From: UBA668 sp041178405
GTDB taxonomy: Bacteria > Actinomycetota > Acidimicrobiia > Acidimicrobiales > Ilumatobacteraceae
Assembly (NCBI GenBank): GCA_041178405.1
Contig: JBEGVK010000135.1
Location: forward strand, 1 to 27,456
Length of the DNA: 27,456 bases
Direction of reading: 5' to 3'
Below the pieces are notes generated by a model. That model ran no database searches. It saw nothing but the letters and a program-made list of their open reading frames with translations, and was not told where the DNA came from. Of this stretch, positions 22,052 through 27,456 are shown one piece after another (position 1 is the first letter of the stretch; each line of letters starts with the position of its first letter). Made by a program: the position numbers and the translations under genes.

Positions 22052-23418
22052 TGGACGACCTCTCCGATCTCGCCCGACGCCATCTCTGGATGCATTTCAC
22101 CCGCCTCGGCTCGTTTGCCGACCATGAGGTGCCGATCATCGTCCGCGGCGAGGGATGCCATGTGTACGACCGCCATGGCAACCGCTACCTGGATGGCCTC
22201 TCGGGCCTGTTCACCGTGCAGGTGGGCCATGGCCGAACCGAACTCGCAGAGGCTGCGGCGCATCAGGCATCGACACTCGGCTACTTCCCGGTCTGGTCAT
22301 TCGCCCACGAGCCCGCCATCCGCCTCGCGGCACGCCTGGCAGCCATGGCTCCCGGCGACCTGAACCGGGTCTTCCTCACTCCCACCGGGGGCGACGCCGT
22401 GGAATCGGCCATCAAGTTCGCCCGCCAATACTGGAAACTCGTCGGCCGACCCTCCAAGCACAAGGTGCTCTCGCGCTACCTCAGCTATCACGGCACGTCG
22501 ATCGGCGCCCTGAGCCTCACCGGCGTGCCGGCCATCCGGCAGCCCTTTGAGCCGCTGATGCCCGGTGCCGTCAAGGTGCAGACGCCCTACCGATTCCGCT
22601 GCGGCGACTGCATGCACCTCGACGCATGCACGCTGCGCTGCGCAGACGACATCGCACTGCGAATCGAGATGGAAGGACCCGACACGGTCGCCGCCGTCGT
22701 TATGGAGCCCGTGCAGAACACCGGAGGAGCATTCACACCGCCAGACGGCTACTGGGCGCGTGTGCGGGAGATCTGCGATGCCTACGACGTGCTGCTGGTG
22801 AGCGACGAGGTGATCGCAGCATTCGGTCGCTTCGGCGAGATGTTCGGCAGTATCCGATACGGCTACCAGCCCGATCTCATCACGTTCGCGAAGGGTGTCA
22901 CCAGCGGCTACTCGCCGCTCGGCGGCATGATCGTGAGCGACCGGCTTGCAGAGCCGTTCCTCAGCGGTACCGACGTGTTCCTCCAAGGCCAGACGTTCGG
23001 CGCCCATCCCGTGTCATGCGCCGTCGCCAACGCCAACCTCGACATCTTCGAGCGCGAGGACATCTGCGGCAACGTGCGACGAAATGAGGCAGCCTTCAAG
23101 AAACTTATCGAGGGGCTGCTCGACATCCCACTGGTCGGCGACGTGCGCGGCGACGGCTACTTCCTGGCGATCGAACTTGTGCCCGACCGAGCCACTCGCT
23201 CGTACTTCACCCCCGAGCAGAGCGAATGGCTGCTGCGCGGAGTGCTGTCGCCTCGACTCTTCCAGTCGGGCCTCATCTGCCGCGCCGACGACCGGGCAGA
23301 GCCAGTGATCACGCTCTCGCCGCCGCTCATCGCAGGCGAGGAGGAGTTCGAGTTCATCTCCCGCACGCTTCGCACGGCGCTCACGGAAGCGTCGCAGCGG
23401 TTCAGCGAAGAGAGCTGA
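22051..23418 (+). CDS. Class III PLP-dependent aminotransferase
   Basis: A 455-residue fold-type I aminotransferase of the class III (omega-amino acid / taurine / GABA) group. Features: GEGCHVYDRHGNRYLDGLSG near the N-terminus, PTGGDAVESAIKFAR (111-125), LVSDEVIAAFGR (249-260) with the PLP-contacting Asp252, and TFAKGVTSGYSPLGG (278-292) with the Schiff-base Lys281. Between the halves is a cysteine cluster, Cys184, Cys187, Cys193 and Cys197 (C-x2-C-x5-C-x3-C), which looks like a possible metal site. It transfers an amino group from an omega-amino donor to pyruvate or 2-oxoglutarate; the donor is unknown. The start is GTG 22051; a later in-frame ATG at 22090 (MHFTRLG) is the alternative. It is monocistronic. 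Confidence 0.9.
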   Translation: MDDLSDLARRHLWMHFTRLGSFADHEVPIIVRGEGCHVYDRHGNRYLDGLSGLFTVQVGHGRTELAEAAAHQASTLGYFPVWSFAHEPAIRLAARLAAMAPGDLNRVFLTPTGGDAVESAIKFARQYWKLVGRPSKHKVLSRYLSYHGTSIGALSLTGVPAIRQPFEPLMPGAVKVQTPYRFRCGDCMHLDACTLRCADDIALRIEMEGPDTVAAVVMEPVQNTGGAFTPPDGYWARVREICDAYDVLLVSDEVIAAFGRFGEMFGSIRYGYQPDLITFAKGVTSGYSPLGGMIVSDRLAEPFLSGTDVFLQGQTFGAHPVSCAVANANLDIFEREDICGNVRRNEAAFKKLIEGLLDIPLVGDVRGDGYFLAIELVPDRATRSYFTPEQSEWLLRGVLSPRLFQSGLICRADDRAEPVITLSPPLIAGEEEFEFISRTLRTALTEASQRFSEES

Positions 23419-23427
23419 CGCAGCCAG

Positions 23428-24195
23428 TCACCTGAACAGGTCGCGGCTCTGGTCGCGCAGCACCGGCGCCATCGAGGCGTCGTCATCGGGTTCCCAGCCG
23501 TGGCCGCGGATCACTGCCACTGGCACACGCGACAGATTTCCCTTCACCAGTTCGGCGGCTCCGGCAAGCTCGTCGGCTACGCAGATCGCCTGCACCTTGA
23601 ACTCATGCCCATGCGGATCGACCTGGCCGATATAGCTCAGGATCGGCTGGATGCCGGCAACACCGATCGCGATGTCGGTCTGCCCCTCGCGCCAGGCCCG
23701 ACCGAAGGTATCGCTGACGATCACTGCTGCGTCGATGCCGGCGGCCCGCAGCCCGGCGCGGATGCGTCGTGCCGAGGCATCCGGGTCGATCGGCAGCAGG
23801 ACCGCCCTGCCGTGCGACCCGCTCGACGACTGATCGACGCCGCTATTGGCGCAGACGAACCCGTGATGAGTCTCGGTGATCAGCACCGGACCCAGCTGGC
23901 GCACGATGCGCTTCGACTCGCGCAGCACCAGCTCGGTGACCGCAGGATCCTTCTCCCACTTCGCTGACCAGTCGACAGCGAAGGCCGATGGCTGCACGTC
24001 GGCGAGCTCGACCGTTCGTCCCTCGGCCTTCGACACGACCTTCGAGGTCACCACGACGATGTCGCCATCGAGCAACGGGGCTCCCCCGGCCGCCGCTGCG
24101 TCGACGATCAGGGCCGCCAGGTCGGCACCGGCGTCGATCTCCGGCAGTCCGCCGATGCCAGCGACATGCAGGCCGTTCGCCGGTGCGTATGCCAC
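23428..24195 (-). CDS. cofE: Coenzyme F420-0:L-glutamate ligase (CofE)
   Basis: A 255-residue stand-alone CofE, equal to the N-terminal half of mycobacterial FbiB, without the nitroreductase-like second domain. It adds gamma-linked L-glutamates to F420-0 using GTP, the tail-building step of F420. Family segments: GDIVVVTSKVVSKAEGR (about 44-60), RQLGPVLITETHHGFVCANSGVDQSS (about 98-123), and VSDTFGRAWREGQTDIAIGVAG (about 158-179), which carry nucleotide/metal-binding residues. The GTG at 24195 is preferred to the ATG at 24237, because it has TACCGT six bases upstream and the longer version would run into the menB start. It ends 9 bp from the convergent aminotransferase gene. Confidence 0.9.
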   Translation of the reverse strand: MAYAPANGLHVAGIGGLPEIDAGADLAALIVDAAAAGGAPLLDGDIVVVTSKVVSKAEGRTVELADVQPSAFAVDWSAKWEKDPAVTELVLRESKRIVRQLGPVLITETHHGFVCANSGVDQSSSGSHGRAVLLPIDPDASARRIRAGLRAAGIDAAVIVSDTFGRAWREGQTDIAIGVAGIQPILSYIGQVDPHGHEFKVQAICVADELAGAAELVKGNLSRVPVAVIRGHGWEPDDDASMAPVLRDQSRDLFR

Positions 24196-24201
24196 GGAAC
24201 G

Positions 24202-24207
24202 ACGGTA
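24202..24207 (-). promoter_or_regulatory. -10 box, leaderless start of cofE
   Basis: On the minus strand TACCGT is followed by CGTTCC and the GTG start at 24195. The 10-base core GCTACCGTCG is shared with the promoter at 19611-19620. No clear -35. Confidence 0.5.
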
Positions 24208-24222
24208 GCACCGGCGGCTTCG

Positions 24223-24228
24223 TAGAGT
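24223..24228 (+). promoter_or_regulatory. -10 box of menB
   Basis: TAGAGT ends seven bases before the ATG at 24236, giving a leaderless or nearly leaderless mRNA. It is 15 bases from the divergent cofE -10 box, so the two promoters overlap. Confidence 0.45.
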
Positions 24229-24235
24229 GTCGGTC

Positions 24236-25168
24236 ATGGCAGCCCACCACGTGTCCGAGATCTTCGACCCCGGCGCGTGGCGCATCGTGCCGGGATTCGA
24301 CTTCGACGACATCACCTACCACCGAAGCGTCGAGCACGGCACCGTGCGCATTGCCTTCAACCGTCCGGAGGTGCGCAACGCATTCAGGCCGCGCACCGTC
24401 GACCAGCTGTACGCCGCCCTCGACCACGCCCGAATGACCACCGATGTCGGGTGCGTGCTCCTCACCGGCAATGGCCCGTCTCCGAAGGACGGTGGCTGGG
24501 CGTTCTGCAGTGGCGGCGACCAGCGCATCCGGGGCAGGGACGGCTACAAGTACACCGACGACGACACGAGCGGGCGACCTGGGGAGACGGCCGACACCAT
24601 CCAGGCCGGTCGCGCCGGCCGCCTGCACATCCTCGAGGTGCAGCGCCTGATCCGGTTCATGCCGAAGATCGTGATCTGCGTCGTACCCGGCTGGGCAGCC
24701 GGTGGAGGGCACAGCCTGCACGTCGTCAGCGACCTCACGCTCGCCAGTCGCGAGCACGCCCGGTTCAAGCAGACTGACGCCGACGTGGCCAGCTTCGACG
24801 GCGGCTTCGGCAGCGCCTACCTCGCCCGACAGGTGGGACAGAAGTTCGCCCGCGAGATCTTCTTCCTGGGCCGCGAGTACTCGGCCGACGATGCCCAGCG
24901 CATGGGCATGGTGAACGCCGTAGTGCCGCACGCCGATCTCGAGCGCGAGGCGCTGCAATGGGCAAAGGAGATCAACGGCAAGAGCCCCACCGCGCAGCGG
25001 ATGCTGAAGTTCTCGTTCAACCTCATCGACGATGGCCTCGTCGGCCAGCAGGTCTTTGCCGGCGAGGCCACGCGCCTTGCCTACGGCACCGACGAGGCAC
25101 AGGAGGGGCGCACCAGCTTCCTCGACAAGCGCGACCCCGACTGGTCGCCGTATCCCTGGCACTTCTGA
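24236..25168 (+). CDS. menB: 1,4-dihydroxy-2-naphthoyl-CoA synthase (MenB)
   Basis: A 310-residue crotonase-fold enzyme that closes the naphthalene ring of menaquinone from o-succinylbenzoyl-CoA. Diagnostic segments are the N-terminal NRPEVRNAFRPRTV (42-55), FCSGGDQRIRG (90-100), VPGWAAGGGHSLHVVSDL (150-167), KQTDADVASFDGGFGSAYLA (178-197) and NGKSPTAQRMLKF near residue 250. The acidic DADV/SFDGG region and the C-terminal FLDKRDPDW-PW-F ending are typical of MenB and not of ordinary hydratases. ATG 24236 is preferred to the upstream GTG at 24227. The other men genes are not in this window. A SpoU methyltransferase follows after 13 bp. Confidence 0.93.
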   Translation: MAAHHVSEIFDPGAWRIVPGFDFDDITYHRSVEHGTVRIAFNRPEVRNAFRPRTVDQLYAALDHARMTTDVGCVLLTGNGPSPKDGGWAFCSGGDQRIRGRDGYKYTDDDTSGRPGETADTIQAGRAGRLHILEVQRLIRFMPKIVICVVPGWAAGGGHSLHVVSDLTLASREHARFKQTDADVASFDGGFGSAYLARQVGQKFAREIFFLGREYSADDAQRMGMVNAVVPHADLEREALQWAKEINGKSPTAQRMLKFSFNLIDDGLVGQQVFAGEATRLAYGTDEAQEGRTSFLDKRDPDWSPYPWHF

Positions 25169-25181
25169 CAGGTCGAGTGCC

Positions 25182-25985
25182 ATGACGCCACTTGTCGTCA
25201 TCGAGGACCCCGATGATCCACGCGTGGCGGGCTTTCGGCTCAATGAGCGTGGCCTCGCCAACAGGGTCCAGCGGCGTGACGACAGCGGCGACGGCCTGTT
25301 CATGGCCGAGGGCGATCTCGTGGTCGAGCGTGCCCTCGATGCCGGCTGCACGCCCGTGCTGGCGCTCGTCGATCATGGGCGGCCCCCGGCCCTGACAGCG
25401 CGGCTCGCCGAGCACGTCACGGTGTTCGCCGGAGGCGACAGGCTGCGGGCGGCCATCACCAAGCTCGGCATGCCCTACAGCGTTGTCGCCCTCTTCGAGC
25501 GGCCGCCGCGCCCGTCGGCCGAGGCCCTTGCGGCGCAGTCCACCCGACTCGTGATGGTCGAGGCAGTCGACAATCCGGTCAACGTGGGCAGCATCGCGCG
25601 CAATGCGCTTGCTCTCGGCTGGGATGGCCTCATCACCGACTCGACGAGCGCCGACCCGCTCGCCCGCCGCGCCCTGCGGGTGTCGATGGGCCACGCACTT
25701 CGCCTGCCCCACGCCCGAGTGCGCGACATCGTCGCCACCATGGTGTCACTCGTCGACGCTGGCTGGCAGGTTCTCGCACTCACGCCGTCGCCGGATGCCG
25801 TGCCACTCGACGAGGTCATGCCTTCAACCCGTCTCGCCCTCGTAGTGGGCAGTGAACGCGCCGGGCTCAGCGCTGAGGCACTGGCTGGTGCGAGCACCCG
25901 CGTGCGGATCCCGATGGGCAGCGACGTCGACTCCCTGAATGCCGCCGCAGCGACAGCAGTGGCCTGCTGGCACCTGCGACGCTGA
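25182..25985 (+). CDS. TrmH/SpoU family RNA 2'-O-methyltransferase
   Basis: A 267-residue SPOUT-class methyltransferase. The N-terminal part (about 1-105) has the substrate-binding domain with DGLFMAEGDLVVERAL. The C-terminal trefoil-knot domain shows motif 1 NPVNVGSIARNALALG (130-145), and motifs 2 and 3 LALVVGSERAGLS and VRIPMGSDVDSLNAAAATAVACW near the end. These are the residues that bind SAM and the RNA ribose. It 2'-O-methylates a tRNA or 23S rRNA nucleotide; which one cannot be read from sequence. ATG 25182 lies 13 bp after menB, so it is probably cotranscribed with it. It ends 24 bp before the convergent globin gene. Confidence 0.9.
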   Translation: MTPLVVIEDPDDPRVAGFRLNERGLANRVQRRDDSGDGLFMAEGDLVVERALDAGCTPVLALVDHGRPPALTARLAEHVTVFAGGDRLRAAITKLGMPYSVVALFERPPRPSAEALAAQSTRLVMVEAVDNPVNVGSIARNALALGWDGLITDSTSADPLARRALRVSMGHALRLPHARVRDIVATMVSLVDAGWQVLALTPSPDAVPLDEVMPSTRLALVVGSERAGLSAEALAGASTRVRIPMGSDVDSLNAAAATAVACWHLRR

Positions 25986-26009
25986 TCCCGTGCGCCGCGG
26001 CGAGCACGG

Positions 26010-26423
26010 TCATGGCGTCGGCGTGCTCGGGCCGCTGATCGGCAGGCCTGTGTCGTTGCGCAGGTGCTCGGCCGCTGGCACGAAGTACTGCATCAGGGTG
26101 TCGCGCACGGGCCCTGGCTCGGTCTCCCGTTCGACCGCTGCTGCCATGTGAGCCAGCCAGTGGTCGCGTTCGGCGGGCCCGACCCGGAACGGCATGTGCC
26201 GCATCCGCAAGCGGGGATGCCCGCGCTCGTCCATGTACGTGGTGGGCCCGCCCCAGTACTGGGCCAAGAACAGGGTCAGTCGCCGGCGCGCCGGGCCGAG
26301 GTCGTCGTCGGGATACAGCGGCCGCAGCAGCGGATCGACCGCGACGCCCTCATAGAACGCGTCGACGAGGCGCTCGAAGAACGACATGCCTCCCACCGCC
26401 TCGTACAGCGTCTCCTCGCTCAC
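26010..26423 (-). CDS. glbO: Truncated hemoglobin, group II (GlbO)
   Basis: A 137-residue truncated globin closely resembling mycobacterial GlbO. Heme-pocket residues by position: Tyr24 (B10, FYEGV), Tyr37 (CD1, LYPDDDL), proximal His76 (F8, RMRHMPFRV) and Trp89 (G8, HWLAHM). YWGGPTTY and RGHPRLRMRH are group-II hallmarks. GlbO-type globins bind oxygen tightly and are linked to NO or peroxide defence or to membrane respiration. The start is GTG 26423; no ATG gives a sensible N-terminus. A GAGGCGG lies just upstream. It begins 10 bp after the crotonase gene, so it is the second gene of that operon. Confidence 0.92.
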   Translation of the reverse strand: MSEETLYEAVGGMSFFERLVDAFYEGVAVDPLLRPLYPDDDLGPARRRLTLFLAQYWGGPTTYMDERGHPRLRMRHMPFRVGPAERDHWLAHMAAAVERETEPGPVRDTLMQYFVPAAEHLRNDTGLPISGPSTPTP

Positions 26424-26433
26424 CGATGCCGCC

Positions 26434-27294
26434 TCATTCGAACTCCGGCTCGACCCAGTGCGGAAACAGGTCGGGCAGCCCATCGCTCACCCGCATCGGG
26501 AAGTCGGGCATGCGCTTCTCAAGAAAGCTCGTCACGCCCTCACGCGCGTCAGCGCTCCGACCGCGCTCGAGTACGCCACGCGAGTCGGCGCGGTGCGCCT
26601 CCATCGGATGTGCCGCGCCGAGCATCCGCCACAGCATCTGCCGGGTCAGGGCGACACTGACGGGCGACGTGTGCGCAGCGATCTCCGCGGCGAGAGCACG
26701 GGCAGCCGGCAGCAGGTCGTCGGGGGCATGCACGCTGCGTACCAAGCCGCCCTCGAGCGCCTCGGCTGCGGGGAACACCCGCCCGCTGTAGCACCACTCG
26801 GCGGCCTTGCTGATACCGACGAGGCGCGGCAGGAACCAGCTCGAGCAGGCCTCGGGCACGATGCCGCGTCGGGCGAACACGAACCCGATTCGGGCCTGCT
26901 CGCTCGCGAGGCGGATGTCCATCGGCAGCGTCATCGTGATTCCCACGCCGACCGCCGGCCCGTTGATGGCACCGATCACCGGCTTCGAGCATTCGAAGAT
27001 GCGAAGGGCCACGATGCCGCCGCCGTCGCGCGGCACCCCGGCTCGGGTCATCTCGTCGCTGCCGCCCGCCGAGAAGGTCTCACCGCCCGCCGACAGGTCG
27101 GCACCAGCGCAGAATGCCCTCCCCGCACCCGTGACGATCACCGCCCTCACCTCGTCGTCGGCATCGACACGGTCGAAGGCATCGAGCAGTTCGCGCAGCA
27201 TCGTTCCGGTGAACGCATTCAGCTGATCAGGCCGGTCGAGCGTGATCGTGGCGACGCGGTCCACGACCTCGTAGCGGATCTGCGAGTAGTCCAT
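26434..27294 (-). CDS. Enoyl-CoA hydratase/isomerase family protein
   Basis: A 286-residue crotonase. Oxyanion-hole segments are AFCAGADL (60-67) and INGPAVGVGIT (110-120). The segment RRGIVPEACSSWFLPRLVG (142-160) is typical of a large actinobacterial EchA subgroup. By my alignment, the second catalytic Glu of classical hydratases is kept as Glu166 (KAAEW) while the first is not. It probably acts in fatty-acid or other acyl-CoA catabolism, with hydratase or isomerase activity. ATG 27294 is supported by a promoter with TACCGT six bases upstream. The truncated globin gene follows in the same operon, an unexplained pairing. Confidence 0.9.
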   Translation of the reverse strand: MDYSQIRYEVVDRVATITLDRPDQLNAFTGTMLRELLDAFDRVDADDEVRAVIVTGAGRAFCAGADLSAGGETFSAGGSDEMTRAGVPRDGGGIVALRIFECSKPVIGAINGPAVGVGITMTLPMDIRLASEQARIGFVFARRGIVPEACSSWFLPRLVGISKAAEWCYSGRVFPAAEALEGGLVRSVHAPDDLLPAARALAAEIAAHTSPVSVALTRQMLWRMLGAAHPMEAHRADSRGVLERGRSADAREGVTSFLEKRMPDFPMRVSDGLPDLFPHWVEPEFE

Positions 27295-27300
27295 GACGAG

Positions 27301-27329
27301 ACGGTATCCGCCCCGCGCCGTCCGGTCAG
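27301..27329 (-). promoter_or_regulatory. Leaderless promoter of the enoyl-CoA hydratase-globin operon
   Basis: Minus strand: -35-like CTGACC (27329-27324), 17-base spacer, -10 TACCGT (27306-27301), six bases, then ATG 27294. The -35 overlaps the stop codon of the upstream gene. Confidence 0.5.
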
Positions 27330-27456
27330 ACGTCGAGGAACTTGGTCGCCGCTGTGCCAGATCCGATAGCACCCACGGCGGCGCCCACCAGCAGCATCAT
27401 CAGCCAGACCCAGTAGGGATAACCATCGGTGACCACGAATGCCTCGAGGCCCGACT
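27326..27456 (-). CDS. C-terminus of an integral membrane protein (possibly FtsX-like permease)
   Basis: Only the last 42 codons are present, stopping at TGA (27328-27326). They encode a Tyr/Trp-rich bend (GYPYWVW), a hydrophobic helix LMMLLVGAAVGAIGSG and a short tail ending KFLDV. A final helix with G-x-x-x-G spacing and a charged F-L-x-V end is like the last segment of FtsX/permease proteins, but this is a weak match. The gene continues beyond the window. Confidence 0.45.
   Translation of the reverse strand, partial: SGLEAFVVTDGYPYWVWLMMLLVGAAVGAIGSGTAATKFLDV

Noticed and set aside
22051..23418. The class III aminotransferase as the missing third domain of the kinase-M23 fusion
   Set aside because: It is 7.5 kb away, has its own promoter, and resembles omega-amino acid aminotransferases with a four-Cys insert rather than phospho-lyases.
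24196..24237. Longer start for cofE (ATG at 24237)
   Set aside because: It would overlap the menB start and its promoter; the GTG at 24195 has the leaderless -10 box in place.
1..27456. CRISPR arrays, tRNA or rRNA genes, insertion sequences, prophage or integrative elements
   Set aside because: No repeated spacers, no conserved RNA-gene segments, and no transposase, integrase or phage gene are seen; composition is even throughout.

Overview
The window is GC-rich and densely coded, with mostly G/C third positions, several GTG starts and 1-4 bp stop/start overlaps between same-strand genes. Gene content points to Actinomycetota: a coenzyme F420 ligase (CofE), a luciferase-like flavin/F420 oxidoreductase, menaquinone MenB, a GlbO-type truncated globin, DUF3291 and DUF2231 proteins, and several crotonases and an acyl-CoA ligase. 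An Acidimicrobiia-like lineage is my best guess; this is an inference and not proven by any marker here. I see no rRNA, tRNA, CRISPR array, transposase, phage gene or attachment site, and no gene-free gap above about 120 bp, so this looks like ordinary chromosome rather than an island.

Layout. 1-2134 (+): the 3' end of an unidentified gene, a TspO-like membrane protein, a TRIC/UPF0126 channel-like protein and a DUF3291-GNAT fusion. 2214-3388 (+): a coupled pair, DUF2231 membrane protein and a tail-anchored cupredoxin. 3477-6682 (+): a siroheme unit (precorrin-2 dehydrogenase, uroporphyrinogen-III methyltransferase, siroheme-dependent sulfite/nitrite reductase). 6698-8628 (-): SRPBCC protein then sulfatase. 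8686-10251 (-): acyl-CoA ligase, divergent from 10314-14524 (+): a dimethylglycine/sarcosine dehydrogenase-like enzyme coupled to a kinase-M23 peptidase fusion. 14614-16404 (+): DEAD-box RNA helicase, overlapping tail to tail with an orphan HyuA-type hydantoinase (16364-18358, -), which is divergent from an MFS transporter (18398-19552, +). 19673-21224 (+): luciferase-like oxidoreductase and a small unknown protein, tail to tail with a crotonase (21206-21997, -). 22051-23418 (+): class III aminotransferase. 23428-24195 (-): CofE, divergent from MenB and a TrmH/SpoU methyltransferase (24236-25985, +). 26010-27456 (-): truncated globin GlbO, enoyl-CoA hydratase, and the C-terminus of a membrane protein.

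How the parts fit. The clearest functional unit is siroheme synthesis plus the siroheme enzyme that uses it. CofE and the luciferase-like oxidoreductase share a 10-base promoter core and fit an F420-using cell, although the oxidoreductase could use FMN. Acyl-CoA ligase and two crotonases suggest acyl-CoA catabolism without defining a pathway. The most unusual pair is the dehydrogenase-like flavoprotein with the kinase-M23 fusion, which may be part of an undescribed amine or amino-alcohol route.

The strongest window-wide signal is regulatory. At least seven genes that head transcription units have a TANNNT box exactly six bases before the start codon, the arrangement expected for leaderless mRNAs. 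Convergent gene ends are very tight or overlap, which leaves little room for intrinsic terminators.
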